Shown here: positions 1-11,880 of the stretch, one piece after another
Position numbering within the stretch: the first letter of the stretch is position 1
Layout: the number at the start of each line of letters is the position of its first letter
From: Tanypteryx hageni
Lineage: Eukaryota > Arthropoda > Insecta > Odonata > Petaluridae
Direction: 5' to 3'
NCBI GenBank assembly: GCA_028673005.1
Contig: CM054115.1
Location: 1,426,001-1,490,000, forward strand
Length of the DNA: 64,000 nucleotides
Position numbers and translations under genes: made by a program
The notes under the pieces: generated by a model
Told to the model about the DNA's origin: nothing
Databases searched by the model: none
Seen by the model: the letters and a program-made list of their open reading frames with translations, nothing else

Positions 1-35
1 CACCAATAATTTTTTACACATTGTTCTACGCTATT

Positions 36-1211
36 TCAAAAGTTCAACACCTTCCATAAACTCTTTTCACGATCACTATCTTCATCAGAAGTCACTTCAC
101 TTTCAGTAGAACATTCTTCTTCCAATCGAATGATAAGTTCGTCAACAGCTGCGTCCAAAGTCCCTTCTTTTTCCCAAGCGTCTTCTACTTCTTTCTTCAC
201 GTGGTCGACAACCTTTTTCCAGTCTCCCGGAGTCACTTTATGAAGACCTTCGTCGAGCAGTGTTTCCACTTCTTTTAGAGTGAATGATTTATTTTCTCTG
301 GCTACATGACCTTTAACTTGTGCCCATTTTAATTCGATGGGGTTGAAGTGACAGTGATAGGGGGGAAGACTAACCACTTCATGTCCTTCACTTTTGGCCA
401 GTTTGTCTATTACATATGAATGGAACTGGGGTCTGTTTTTATGCACTAAATTAAGTAATATTCCCTTCGCCATTCCCTCATCAAAAGGGATGTTGTTTTC
501 CGCCGACCACTCCATTATCATGGCCTTCCTGTTAGCAACTGTGGGAGGCTTATTGATTTGCACAGAATGATATGGTGCATTGTCCATTATTATCACACTG
601 TGCTCTTTAATATTTGGCAGTAGCGCTGTTTTGAACCAATCATAAAATTTTTTATGATCCATTTCCTCGTGGTAGTCGCCGGTTTTCTTGAAGCGAAATA
701 CAAGGCTGGCGTTGGGAACAAAGCCATTTGAGGACCCAGCATGGCAGACGATGAGCCTCCCTCCCTTACCAGATGGTCCCTCCGACATGCCTTCTTTGGT
801 ATGGTCGGTCCATCCCTTCTTAACGGTGTGTGCCGCATTCACCCATGTCTCATCCAGTCAAACGTTATCGTCGAAGTTTTTTCCGACTAATTGGTGTAGG
901 AATAAACTTCTTTTTGTAATTACATCTCCTCTCTCCAGAAGTAAGCTTCGGCCATTAATCTTTTTGTATTCAAAACCCAAGTTAAAAAATATTGTCCTCA
1001 ACGAGCTTATACTTCCTTCGCAAAAATTTTCTTCCCTAAGCGATCTATATACTTTGAGCAATGTTGGATGCTCTTTCCTCCGGTAGTATCCATAGATGTG
1101 TCTTCGAAACACATATTCCTTGAACGAGTCCAAGTTGGCGATCTTTGAATCTCGGGGCCTTTTCTTGCCCGGGGTTGATAGATTAGATGGCCCTGGTTCG
1201 TTGGATGGCAT
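36..1211 (-). pseudogene. IS630/Tc1-mariner-like DDE transposase, one in-frame stop
   Basis: This is a cut-and-paste transposase of the IS630-Tc1-mariner superfamily. I start it at the ATG at 1211 (MPSNEPG), although the frame is open a little further upstream. The N-terminal half is a helix-turn-helix DNA-binding region. The catalytic part shows the three acidic blocks in order: LDETW, IIMDNAPYHS and FNPIELKWAQVK, followed by an acidic C-terminus. A single TGA at 858-860 interrupts the frame just before LDETW; the rest of the roughly 390 codons is open. The linker between helix-turn-helix and DETW is shorter than in the related copy at 3486-4182, so a small deletion is likely. The element abuts the truncated gag-like ORF at about 1250 and seems to have landed in it. 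Terminal inverted repeats were not resolved because the window begins inside or near the element. Confidence 0.8.
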
Positions 1212-1248
1212 TTTCTTTTCTTTCAACACTCTCCACACGGTATTTGAG

Positions 1249-1767
1249 CTAACATGTGGCGATGGGACTTAAACCTTCCAATATCAATTCAATAAGCTCC
1301 TTAACTGAATACGATTTTCCCAGCGCCTTTGCGGCACCTCGCACGGAATAAAGAAAATCGCGAGGAGATTCGTGGGGGAGTTGGAATCTTTTCACCTTAG
1401 TAGTGACGAGTCGTTCTAATTCCCTATTAGAGACGAAAGTTTCCCATACTTTCGGTACTATCTTCTCCCAGGGCACCTTTTGATTAACTACCGACAACCA
1501 AAACTGGCGACAATTGGCCGGAAGTTTAGACAAAAGTAATATCAGCAAGTAGTGTTCCGGAATAAGTGACAAAGACAATACATCGGACACCGCGGATATA
1601 AAAGTGAACCAATTCTCGGAGGTAGATTCCTGGAAGGGGGGAATTTCGAGTAACAGCTGGTTAGCAACTCTTACGCAATCGGAAAACTGGGGAACCATCT
1701 CGGTTTCATCGTACTGAGTGCCTTCGGCGCGCACGGTAGCCTCCGTTTTACCTCGTTCCTTCGACAT
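1249..1767 (-). pseudogene. Truncated retroelement gag-like ORF
   Basis: The 172-residue ORF starts with ATG at 1767 and stops where the IS630-like element begins. Residues 45-165 are helix-rich, with the segments ENWFTFISAVSDVLSL, LPANCRQFWLSV and PHESPRDFLYSVRGAAKALG, and resemble the capsid/gag domain of LTR retrotransposons. No zinc knuckle, protease or reverse transcriptase follows, so only the 5' part of a retroelement remains. LTRs were not found. The assignment rests on the pattern of the predicted helices and not on a diagnostic motif, so another gag-derived or scaffold-type protein is possible. Confidence 0.5.
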
Positions 1768-2366
1768 GTTTGAGAGAGAGAATCAAAGAGTAACAAATAA
1801 CAGGGGAATTACGTGACTGATGGAATGGGGCGGACGAATGAAAAGTGAAGGAGAGCAATAGGACTAAAAGAGATCGAGTAAACGAGGAATAGGACAAAAT
1901 CCAAGAACTATACCACAAAAGAACCAGAAAGCATAGCAACAATCAGTTTAGACAATTAACAACCTAATATTTAATATCTCTCCGGTGCCTCCAATTTTGC
2001 AGCGAACTATAATTTTCGGTGCAAAAACATCCACTGATGTGCTAAGTGCTAATGACAAACTATAAATAGAACATAGAAATATAGACATATAACAATCCAG
2101 CAGTTGAATTTGAATAGATTTAAGTAATACCACAAAACAAAATACACCTCGTAGGTGAAGGCGATTCGAAACGAAACTTAGTTAATGTCAGTTAAATCAC
2201 ATCCAATAGTTACTATCCTCTTCCGGCTCCCGGTAGGTCAATGTCCACTCAACACTGAATGTTTTCTCCCGGGTAGTATGGACTCGAGAGTGGGACACCT
2301 GCGTCGACTTCACTCGTTGCTCCGCTGTGCGTCTCGTCGCTCGGAAGGCCACTATCGGAATGGACT
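1768..2366. other. No gene recognised
   Basis: Only short ORFs with no family resemblance occur here. If the gag-like ORF belongs to an LTR element, the leader and the LTR should lie in this segment on the minus strand, but I see no primer binding site or TG...CA boundary that I can defend. Confidence 0.4.
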
Positions 2367-2527
2367 GTCACGTGACGCCGGTGGTGAAGGAGGGAGGTAA
2401 TGACGTCAGGCGGGTAATTCGAAATGGTTGAATTATTCCCGATGATTGGTCGCTTTTCTACTGTTCTTGCATAACCATGGGAAAGAGGGAAGGTTGAAGA
2501 GGTGAGGGGTAATTAGAGTATATAAAG
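2367..2527 (+). promoter_or_regulatory. Promoter-like cluster: E-box, CRE, CCAAT, TATA
   Basis: Four classical promoter motifs occur in the expected order. They are a palindromic E-box GTCACGTGAC at 2367-2376, a full CRE TGACGTCA at 2401-2408, an inverted CCAAT (ATTGG) at 2445-2449 and a TATA box TATATAAAG beginning at 2519. The surrounding DNA is CpG-rich. If functional it would start transcription near 2550 on the plus strand. No convincing downstream coding exon was found; it might drive a transposon or a non-coding RNA. The layout is seen; the function is inferred. Confidence 0.35.
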
Positions 2528-2867
2528 CAGAGAGGCACCACGGGAGGGCGTGTCGACCGTGGCGTGGCGTTCGTGGGCGTGGTGTTCAGTCCGGCGATAA
2601 TCGCCACAAACATTAAGTGCAGCTGATGTCCTTTTGATAACCTTATTGAAGGGGATAATAGGAGAACCGGTGTCGGTGATATGAGCATTTTCTCTCTCAA
2701 AAAAGTCCCTCGCAGACCAAACCATCTCCCGAGCTTGACTTCTGATGGTTACTCCATGCCCAAATGGTGATCTTCCAGATCATCAGATCGGCTCCTCGGT
2801 CTTCCTCTCGAGCGTGATGGACGAGACATTTCCACTACGTGAAAAAACCTGGAACTAAAACGCAAAA

Positions 2868-2990
2868 GACGACACTCAAAATACGAGAAAACTCGAGAGT
2901 CGAGAAAACTCAAAAGGCGAGAAAACTCGAAATACATACCAAAAAACTCAAAACTCCAGAAAACTCAAAAGGCGAAAAGGCACACGGTAA
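2868..2990. repeat. Degenerate minisatellite (GAGAAAACTC-type units)
   Basis: Units such as GAGAAAACTCGA and CAGAAAACTCAAAAGGCG recur several times with substitutions and short indels. The tract is not coding. Confidence 0.55.
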
Positions 2991-3337
2991 CGCAAGAGGC
3001 AGAGGCTAACAGCACACTGAGCTCCAGGCAGAGGCTCGGAGGCTCCATGAGGTTTGGCAACATAGGACCCGCCTGAGGGAGACTATAGTAGTTTTAAAAG
3101 CTTGTGGCGGCTGCGCAGAAGTCGAAAATGAGTCCGGACGAGTCCATTAGTGAAACGTCACAACCGCGGGGGTGAGGGTAGCATTCGCATGGAGAAAAAC
3201 CCTTCGCTCTCTCCTGAGGTTAGCTTGGGTTAGCTCCACGCGGTCAAGTTCTTGTACCAACTTCTGTGCTTTATACTTTTATATTTTTGTTATCGTTATT
3301 TTTCATCGCTGTTTTGATTATTTTGTTTTTGAGTCTT

Positions 3338-3460
3338 TATTATATAGTTTTTGTTATTTCGATATTGTTATTTCGTTATTGTTATTTCGTTTTTGTTATT
3401 TCGTTTTCGTTATACCTTTTTCGTTAATTCGTTTTCGTTATTTCGTTTTCATTGCTTAGT
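3338..3460. repeat. Degenerate TTGTTATTTCG tandem repeat
   Basis: The word GTTATTTCGTT recurs about ten times with drift. The tract lies directly upstream of the second IS630-like transposase start and may belong to that element's 5' region. Confidence 0.6.
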
Positions 3461-3485
3461 TTTGTTAAACTCGTTTACTGCCAAC

Positions 3486-4182
3486 ATGGATACCCCTCCA
3501 TCAACCTCCAAGCTAGGGAATAAGAGAGTCATTCACAGCCAGGCACGGGAGATACTTCACAACGTGATCAAGTTCATGAAGAAGGATTCTTCTGAAGGAA
3601 TTAGTATTCCTCTTCATAAGATATATGACCGAGTAGAAGCAGCCACCGGCGTTTCAATTCGCACCCTACAGCGTATCTCGAAGGAAGGAGAAGAGATTGC
3701 TCAAGGCTGCAGAGCCTCCTTTTCGTCTCCTCGAAATCAACGGTGGACGAATTTGATGTTCAGGTGATCCGAAGAATAGTGCATCAGTTCCATACACAGG
3801 AAAGAAAACACCCGACTCTTGGTGCTATGCTACCGGCGATCAAAGCGAACACAGGCTTCAAAGGGAAAGTCGGTTCACTTAGAATCCTTCTTAAAAACAT
3901 TGGATTCAGGTAAGTGTTCTGACGACATATTAATTATTACTGTAGAAATTTTGTAATAACAACATCTCACAATAAAATTATATCATCCCAGGTGGAGGAA
4001 AACTGCTTCCAATAAGTGCATTTTATGCGAACGGAGTGATATTCGTTTGAAGCGAATCGCATATTTAAGAGCAATAAGGAGATATAGAGAGGAAGGACGG
4101 TCAATTGTTTATACTGACGAAAGTTATATTCATTCCACGCACTCTGCTCCATATCAATGGTCGAGCGGGGATGACATGGGAT
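3486..4182 (+). pseudogene. IS630-like transposase, 5' part (split by a hAT)
   Basis: The ATG at 3486 opens an N-terminal domain (MDTPPSTSKLGNKRV...). A frameshift near 3720 leads into the helix-turn-helix block HPTLGAMLPAIKANTGFK. An intron follows, with donor at 3910 (AG|gtaagt) and acceptor ending at 3991 (cccag|G). The next exon reaches the first catalytic aspartate in VYTDESYIHS. The family is the same as the element at 36-1211: the segments around HPTL and ILLKNIGF align directly. Coding sequence stops at 4182 where a hAT element has inserted, and it resumes at 9614. The gene is dead because of the frameshift, the insertion and a downstream deletion. Confidence 0.75.
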
Positions 4183-5052
4183 CAGTGGCGTACCGAGGGG
4201 GGGGGGGGGCACCGGGCCCGTGCCCCCCCCAAAAATAAATTTGGGCAATTCATGTTTTGAAAGAGGATTTAGGCAACCAATTTAAACAACATTCGTTGCG
4301 TTATATGCGAGAAGGAATAAATTTGAATGTAGAACATTAATTATTCGCATATTAAAATCACAGAATCATCGTAGGTGTTCGAGACATGAAACAACGTACG
4401 CATAAATAATGGAAGTTTGTTTTCCTGCCATAGATTTTTTAATACACGTCGAATCGATCAATAGATCGGCTTTTAAAGTTGCGTTTAGACTATGTGAGCA
4501 CGAACGAAGAATATCTTGTAAATTATGGCAATATGCCATTATGGTATTAACTCTACTTCGATTCACAAAAGGAGATATCTGGCTTAAAAACGGTATAGGT
4601 GGCTTATAAACTGTATTGGTGGCTTAAACACTGCATTTGAAATTTAGATATATTGAGAGAAACGAAAAAGGCAACAATACTTTCTCTATCTACCTATATA
4701 GAGAAAGTAAAAATTCATATGAAGCAAATGATTTAGTGGAATTTTATTCGATTCTATATGCCGCAATACTTTCCAAAAATTAGCCGATTTGTCTCACAAA
4801 TGATTACGATATTTGGATGCGATTACATTTTCGTAAAAAGTTCTTACGAAAGACATTCGCAAAATCTAATTTGCTGACGAACATTTTCACGATGTTTTAA
4901 GAATTTTTGTGACGAATATTGCTGTTAAAATAACTTATAATAATAATAATAACTTAACAAAATCTGAAGGTTCCCAATGTTCACATTGACATTTAATTCA
5001 AAATATGTAATAGCGTTGTTTTTCCAATACTACTATTTCTTATTAGTTACTG

Positions 5053-5160
5053 GCAGGGCTGGACTTTGCATAGGCCAGCTAGGGCCGCCAATTCCAAGGG
5101 ATCCGCCAGTTACAGAGGCCGCTGCTAGTACTTACATACCTGTGCTAGATAAGGACTTGT
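5053..5160 (+). repeat. hAT-type end sequence, CAGGGCTGGACTTTGCATAG
   Basis: The sequence beginning CAGGGCTGGACTTTGCATAG resembles a second kind of hAT terminal sequence. A similar block, CAGAGGCTGATTTATGCATA, starts near 9259 in the same orientation and not inverted. They therefore do not form a simple inverted-repeat pair and probably mark ends of separate or rearranged inner elements. Confidence 0.4.
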
Positions 5161-5915
5161 AAAAATAACAGTGATCGAGTAAATGGAATTATCATTAATT
5201 TTGCCACACTTGCTCTTCACAAAATTCCAAAAGCGTTTCTTTTCTCACACATTCCTTCAAGCTTATCTTACTATCCCTTCCCATATTCCGACCGAACGGT
5301 GACCGTAGGAGGAGGGAGAGGGTCTCGGGTCCCTTACTTGGGTCTTTCTCTTTTCTCCGCACGAATGGGCCAAAGGAAACGACCCCTTTAATAGTTTCCA
5401 GATGTAGGAATGTTTCCTAGTCCTTTTTGAAAGAGGGAAACTATTCGAGAGGATTAGTCTCATTTGGTTTCTCTTTGAATCAACATCAATAGTTCAAGTT
5501 CGTATGTTTCGTTTAGACTGAACACTGGATAATTCGTTTGAAAATACGCAAAGGTGATTAAGATATTCTTCTGAAATAATTAATTTTCATGGTTTGATCT
5601 CAACATTTTACGTTGATCACGAGTGTTTCTCTACAGACGAAGGGAACAGCTTCGGAAGTTCTTGGTTCCCGACAAATTCTTTTTCCCGGATACTTTCCCA
5701 AAACGGCCACTTTTTACAGTACCCAATTAGCAGTATTTGGTAAGTAAAGCTAATTATTTTACGATGCGGAATTTTGTTTAATTTTCGTTGTTAATAATAA
5801 TGTCCTTTAGGAGACTGGAAGCCCTTCCGTAATGTAACTGGATGATTTTGATAAAGTAATTTGAATTATACTTATAAAAACTTTAATAGAATGTTTTCGT
5901 AATTTCATTTATTAG

Positions 5916-6315
5916 AAGAACACATTGAAACAACACCGTTAGTAGAATTACCAGTACTCACATCAGCTTCATTTATATCCTTAACAGAAACTCGGTTTGA
6001 AAAGTCAGAATCATGTAAAATTAACTGTAGTGATATTGGTCTGTGGCCAATACCTCTGATTAATAATCAGCTAGTCTTTGTAATTGATAAAGGTCCAAAC
6101 AGGGATAGTAACTTCGACTTTCCTGTGAATGAGAGTAAAAGGCGTTTTTCTGTATAATTGTAAACCCGGAAACTTTTAAATGGTGAATTCATCGATCGTC
6201 GTTGGCTAGTTTGTTCTTAAAAACTTGACTGCGTTTTCTGCTTCTTTTGCAAGTTGTTTTCTGATTTTAAAAACAAAATTTCAAATTCTGGATTCAAAGA
6301 TTGGAAAAATCTTTC
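5916..6315 (+). pseudogene. TTF-type zinc-finger N-terminus of a hAT transposase (relic)
   Basis: An exon-like stretch begins after ...tttattag| at 5915. Its conceptual translation contains DIGLWPIPL, DKGPNRDSNFDFPV, a GEFIDRRWLV block, DCVFCFFCKLF and SGFKDWKN. This is the order seen in TTF-type zinc-finger domains of ZMYM1/52-kDa-repressor-like hAT transposases: a W, an R-x-W-L segment, a CxxC pair, then G-F-x-D-W-K. Three in-frame stops make it a relic. No matching catalytic domain follows it; the next transposase (6715-9035) has its own N-terminus and seems to be a different hAT. Confidence 0.6.
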
Positions 6316-6714
6316 TATATTGATTATTTTTATTACATATATTACACGGCAAATTATTTTTTAGGATAATATGAATTTCAATTATTTCTTATTCTGCCCG
6401 CGAATATGTTATTCCATATTACTGTTGAAAAATAAATACCGTAAATTTTTATTTGAAAATATAACTTTTATATATTTCAAAGGTTAAAGTTTGTGCATAT
6501 TCTCAGTAAGTTGTGTCCAGGTGTCACGTTTCCACGGAATAGCCGTTCTTATTCAATGAAAAAAGTGTTAGTCTCATTTGGCCACTACATTTACGAGGTA
6601 AAAGTTCACTTAAAATTGTAAAATTAAAAGTTTTAAGTCAATAGCATTAATTTTTCTCATGCTAAGTATTACAATTATAAGAAATTATTTATTCAAAAAA
6701 TATTTAAAGGGGTA

Positions 6715-9035
6715 ATGGATGATAAAAGAAAGTCGGGAATAGGAACGATATTCAAGTATTTGACGAAAAAACCAAAATTGGAAAACAGGACAGTCCTATC
6801 AAAATCACCCGAGACGGGTGAAAACTTGCAGACTGCATCGAATAACACTACTGGAACATTAATTAAATCAGATATCGCGGCTTACAAGAGCTTACTTATA
6901 AATGAAGATAAAGTGGATTTTATACAGAATTTGTGGAAACCAGATGATCTTTTTCCATTTCCATATATGACTGAAAAAAATGGAAAGAAAAGAAAATTTC
7001 AATTGCAATGGTTGCACAGATATGAGTGGCTTGCTTATTCGAGACTAGATATATGTTTTTGTAAATATTGTTGCTTATTCGCGCCAAAAGAAATTGGTAA
7101 AAGTAAATCTCAACCTTTAGGTCAACTCGCATAAAGTGGGTACAATAATTGGAAACATGCAGTTGAAACATTTGAAGCTCATGAAAAAGCGTTATATCAT
7201 TCAAATTCATTATGTTCTTATGAAAACCTATGCGATATAATGACAGGCAAAAGAATACCTATCGACAAACAGCTCGATACGATGAGAATGAAACAAGTTA
7301 TTGAGAATCGGAAACGCTTGGAACCCATAATCATGACTATAATGTTATGTGGACAGCAAGGTATTGCACTACGAGGTCGTGTGGATTCTGGAGAGTTTAA
7401 CATTGATAAAAAGCCCGAGAAAAATGAAGGTAATTTCCGTGCAATCCTTAGAGCAAGGCTAGAAGCTGGTGACACCGATTTAAAAAATCACTTTAAACAA
7501 TGCGGGCGAAACAGTACCTATTTAAGCGCCAACATCCAGAACCAAATAATAGAAATTTGTAATGATTTGATTCTGAAAAGACTTGTTAAAGAAGTAAATG
7601 ATGCAAAATGTTTTGCTATTTTAGCAGATGAAACAACAGACATTTCAACAACTGAGCAATTGACATTATGCGTAAGATACGTAGATAAGGAAATTAGAGT
7701 TTGCGAGAAATTTTTACAGTTTGTTCCAGTTATCGACACTAGTGAAAAGGTTTGCCTTCTACCATTATAGATAGTTTACTAAAATTTGGTATTGATATTT
7801 CCTACCTTCGAGGTCAGGGGTATGATGGTGCTGCTTCCATGAGTGGCAAATTTGAAGGTGTTCAGGCACATATACAACAACAGCTCCCACAAGTATTACA
7901 TGTACATTGCACCTCGCATTGTTTAAATTTAGCCATTGGAAACAGTGCAAATAATCAAGATATAAGGAATTGCTTAGGAATTATTGGAAAATCATACACT
8001 TTTTTAACACTCCAAAGCGATTAAATATATTATCAAAAAAATTAGCGAGTGTATTCCCAATTGTAGGCATCTACGATTGAAGCAGATGTGCCCAACTAGA
8101 TGGATAGAGCGTCATGATTCTGTCATGGTAATGGTGGAACTTTTAGATGCAATTTACTTAGCGCTCGAAGAAATAAGTGACTGGAATGACAAAGACACTT
8201 CATCTACAGCACAGATTCTTCAGAATGCAATATTCCAAGGAAAATTTTTGGTGTCTTTGTATAGTATACAAAAACTGTACAGTTATACGCTGCCATTAAG
8301 TAGAGTATTACAAAGTGAAAACATTGACTTAATTTCCGTAACACATCTCGTTGAAGATGTAACATCTGCTCTAAAATGTATCCGAGGAAACGCTGATACA
8401 AACTTTGCAAATATTTTCAAAGAGGCAACAGTAAAAGTAGGAGATTTTGGGGTTGAAATTACAATACCGAGGATATCGAAATATCAAAAAATAGAAATAA
8501 TATTCCTACTGAATCAGCGGAAGTTTATTACAGGCGATCTATGTTTATTCCATTTTTGGATTGTCTTGTGACACAATTAGAGACGAGATTCTTGGCTCAT
8601 AAAAGTAGTTTAAAATCCTTCATGTGCCTCCTTCCAAAAGGATGCAGTTCTACATCAGACGTAGATAGCCTATCAACTTTGGCAAAATTTTATTCCGTGG
8701 AAGTATGCGATTCAGTCTTAGAGAGTGAACTAAAGCTTTGGCAAAAACGGTACGAAAACAGGATACCCCCTACAAATGCATTAGAAGCATTAATGCAATG
8801 CAATCAAAATATATATCCAAACATTCATTATTTATTAAAAATATTTGCAACTCTGCCGGTATCAACTAGCACAGCAGAGAGAACATTTTCAACGTTAAGA
8901 AGAATGAAAACGTACTTGCGTAATTCCATGGGACAGGAAAGACTGAATGGTTTAGCGCTCCTCAACATTTATAGGGAAATGAAATTGCTCCCCAAAGACA
9001 TATTAGATGAATTACAAAAAAAGACCGAAGATTAG
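6715..9035 (+). pseudogene. hAT transposase (ZMYM1/52-kDa-repressor-like), multiply frameshifted
   Basis: The ATG at 6715 starts a hAT family transposase. Recognisable parts in order are a TTF-like zinc region (ICFCKYCCLFAPKE), the first catalytic block (FAILADETTDISTTEQLTL), the second block with GQGYDGAASMSG, the HCTSHCLNL block, MCPTRWIERHDSV, and the C-terminal dimerisation domain (LPVSTSTAERTFSTLRRMK). An in-frame TAA occurs at 7132-7134, and frame changes occur near 7750, between 8024 and 8077, and near 8540. It lies inside the hAT bounded at 4183 and 9605 and may be that element's own transposase or part of a further inner insertion. Confidence 0.8.
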
Positions 9036-9520
9036 ATATAAAATTGTAATTGTGTTACCCAATTAATTTTTATTTTATGTTTTAGTAAACAAAACCTATA
9101 AATATTAATTTCATTATATGAAAAATCGAAAGATTTATATTCAAATTCAATGTTAATATACATATTTCTATGAGAAACTGAGAATGTTTGTTCTAAATAA
9201 CATATAAATTTGTAACCAACATTGTTTTTTATTTTATATGTTTTTATGAATGCCTATATGCAGAGGCTGATTTATGCATAGGCGCTAGCTGGGGACCTTG
9301 TATTTTTTATGACAACTTATTTTTTTATTTGTAAATCAACGTATTTTCTTTTGGCTGTAATGGTATAAATGTTGTAATTTTTAAATTAAATATATTTTAT
9401 CCACAGGATAATAAATGTGTTGTTAAAAATATGTATTTTCATACACTAACTCAACGAGTTTCATTCTAAATATACCACTGCCTATGTATATGTTTGTTTG
9501 TGAATACACGCATGTGTGTG

Positions 9521-9548
9521 CATGTTTACATATAAAAATGTAAACATG
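9521..9548. repeat. Perfect hairpin, 11-bp stem
   Basis: CATGTTTACAT and its reverse complement ATGTAAACATG are separated by six bases. The hairpin lies in the 3' subterminal part of the hAT at 4183-9605 and may be a transposase-binding or structural site. Confidence 0.5.
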
Positions 9549-9613
9549 GAAATGAGTGTTCACCATTGTGGGCCCCCCCAAACAAAAATCCTGGGTACGC
9601 CTATGCGTGGGAT

Positions 9614-10230
9614 TAAAAGTTCCTGTATCTAAGGGTCAGCGACTCATTATTATTCATGCAGGTATGAGTTATTTATTATATTAATGTACATGTGAAAGTA
9701 ATTATATGATTTCCATTGACTACAGATAGGATATACGTTCATTTTTTTAAGGTGGAGAATTCGGATTTGTGCCGCATTCACTTCTAATTTTTAAATCGGG
9801 TCTGAAAACAGGAGATTACAAGGGAAATGCAGTACTCAACGGCTGAAACTAAACTCGAGTTGTACGATAAAATTAAGAAAATTAAGCCAGCTCATAAAAT
9901 TTTTGCTGTGGATAAAATATTAGCCGAGCATGGACATTCGACGCTTAGGCTGCCTCCGTATCATCCTGAATTCAACCCAATCGAAAATATTTGGGGTATA
10001 TTAAAGAACTGGGTAGGGTCAAGAAACACAAGTTTTAAACTAAATGAGGTGAAGATATTAGTGGAAGAAAAATGTGCAGATATCGGGAAAGCAGAGTGGC
10101 AGAATGTATGCGAACGTGTAAAAAAACTGAAGCTGAATATATAAAAAACGAGATGATAATGGATGATATTGTGAATGAGGTTATCATAACTTCGGATTCA
10201 GAATCCGGAGATACAGATTCAGCTGAATAA
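9614..10230 (+). pseudogene. IS630-like transposase, 3' part
   Basis: Coding sequence resumes right after the hAT target duplication with KVPVSKGQRLIIIHAG. It is followed by an intron (donor after 9661, acceptor ending at 9751) and GEFGFVPHSLL. These align with GRLIVCHAGSSNGFVPNASL of the copy at 36-1211. The region holding the second catalytic aspartate (DNAPYHS in the other copy) is missing. The third block is present as LPPYHPEFNPIENIWGILKN. A frame change near 10120 precedes an acidic serine-rich C-terminus, and the stop is at 10228-10230. Because one of the three catalytic acids is lost, this copy could not catalyse transposition. Confidence 0.75.
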
Positions 10231-10465
10231 AATATTATTGATGAAAATGTATCGATGTGAATGCGCATAATAAAACCTTTTATTGAAATATTTTCTTTTC
10301 TTTTGGAAATCCTTTCCTCTATCGTAGCTGACTTTCCATTAAATTGCGGGTATCATACGACATGAATAAGAGCAAAATCGTATTATCACAACCTATTGTT
10401 GATAAACGACCGGATATTACTAGTATTACTTTCGTAGGTTGGCTACACTGACCATTCCCCTCCAT

Positions 10466-10614
10466 GTCACGTGACAGTTCGCGCATCTCACCGCCGTAAG
10501 CTTTTTTGGGCTGCCCCCACGAAAAGCGGCGAGCGGGTGGAGTAGCAGAGGAGAGGGGGGGAGGGAGAAGCGTCTGCTTATGTAGCTCGTTGCCTGGCAA
10601 CGTATTCGACCAAT
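10466..10614 (+). promoter_or_regulatory. Promoter-like cluster: E-box, X-box, CCAAT
   Basis: The sequence has GTCACGTGAC at 10466-10475, a fully palindromic RFX-type X-box GTTGCCTGGCAAC at 10589-10601 and CCAAT at 10610-10614, in CpG-rich DNA. Such a combination fits a TATA-less promoter. No downstream coding exon was recognised between 10.6 and 14.4 kb, so any product is unknown. Confidence 0.35.
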
Positions 10615-11880
10615 GGGAGAGCCGTGACAAAACGCACTGAATCGACGGCAGGGTTGTACTCGTTTTCCAACGTTGAGTGTCGCGACGACCCTGCTTATTT
10701 CACTATCTCCAAAGTTTTGACAAGCATAGGATGTATGTGTGTGAAGTCATATACGATATATATTTATACCTGATTCGCTGTCGGCGCATCCCCTACTCCC
10801 GGAGGGCAAAACGGCCAGATCCCAACTCTCGTTAATTATAGTATAGAATAGCAGATTGCAAAGTAGTTTTTTACTTACTCCATATACGAAGTATAGAGAA
10901 AATATTGTTTTCATGAAAAATTATACTATTATACTATGAGAGGAACTGGGAACTTAAAAAAAAAGATGCAAACAAGGGGCCACGAAATTTTCCTTGTTTT
11001 CCCACCCCTGGTATAAAGTTATATACGATATATCGATATTCGGAATAACCAACAAAGAAGTTGAAACGTGTCGAAAGTTTATTTATTGCAAATTATGGAA
11101 TACATACGCCATTAAGATGTTTAAAAACATTTAGATAATTTGAAAAACATTATATTATCGTAATCCGCAATTTAAATGACACATAATGGGATAAAGAAGT
11201 GATAAATGATACTTTTCACGTTCATGCTCATTCATCATCAATCAACTGCAGAGAAAGGAACTGAATACGAGAAAAACAAGCAGTGTTGGATATCAGAAAT
11301 TCCAGGTAATACACAGCAGATATTCATAAATAAATTTGTGTGCGTCACTAAAGCCTTCCAGTTGTCAATTTTTTAAAATTATATCATATCCGAAGAGCTA
11401 GCACAAACTATCAAATTACGCAATAAATTTTATTTTTGTTTGTGAAGAAATGGAAGAGAGTAGAAAGCCAGAAATCATAGGTATTATTAAGCATAGAATT
11501 ATACGTATTCTGATTTATAATTTTATAACCTACAAATTACATATATCCATTATTTCGTTGTCAATTACGGCCTTGCGCAAAATCTAGTTCACCCATCGTA
11601 GTTAATAATCGCAAACGAAAAAACTACGATAGGCAATACATCAAGATTAATAAAATTGATAGATAAATACTTTGCAATAGGTTAGATATACTTTTCTGTG
11701 ACCTAAAACTTAGCATAGCGTATTTAAAAAAAAAACATTTCGGATACGTTACCTGCTGAAATGTACGCTCTAGGACGGGCTTAGTCAAGGATTACAAGAG
11801 AACAACGTAGGGCAGGTAATTTTCTTTCTCAAAGACAATAACACCTTATAATTAACGTACATTGATATAAAAATTAAACA
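10615..11880. other. AT-rich non-coding stretch, nothing recognised
   Basis: No ORF with family resemblance and no clear repeat boundary was seen. Some words (for example CCTACAAATTACA near 11527) may be a very diverged earlier unit of the repeat family that follows. Confidence 0.4.

Larger units (their letters stand above)
4183..9605 (+). mobile_element. hAT transposon inserted in the IS630-like element
   Basis: The left end CAGTGGCGTACC and the reverse complement of the right end CATAGGCGTACC form short terminal inverted repeats. The flanking 8-bp target duplication is CATGGGAT at 4175-4182 and CGTGGGAT at 9606-9613, one mismatch. Removing the insert rejoins the IS630-like coding sequence. 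Each end continues into a G/C-rich run, a common look of hAT elements with CAGTGGCGTA-type ends. Inside are remains of two hAT transposases, so the element is itself composite. Confidence 0.82.
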
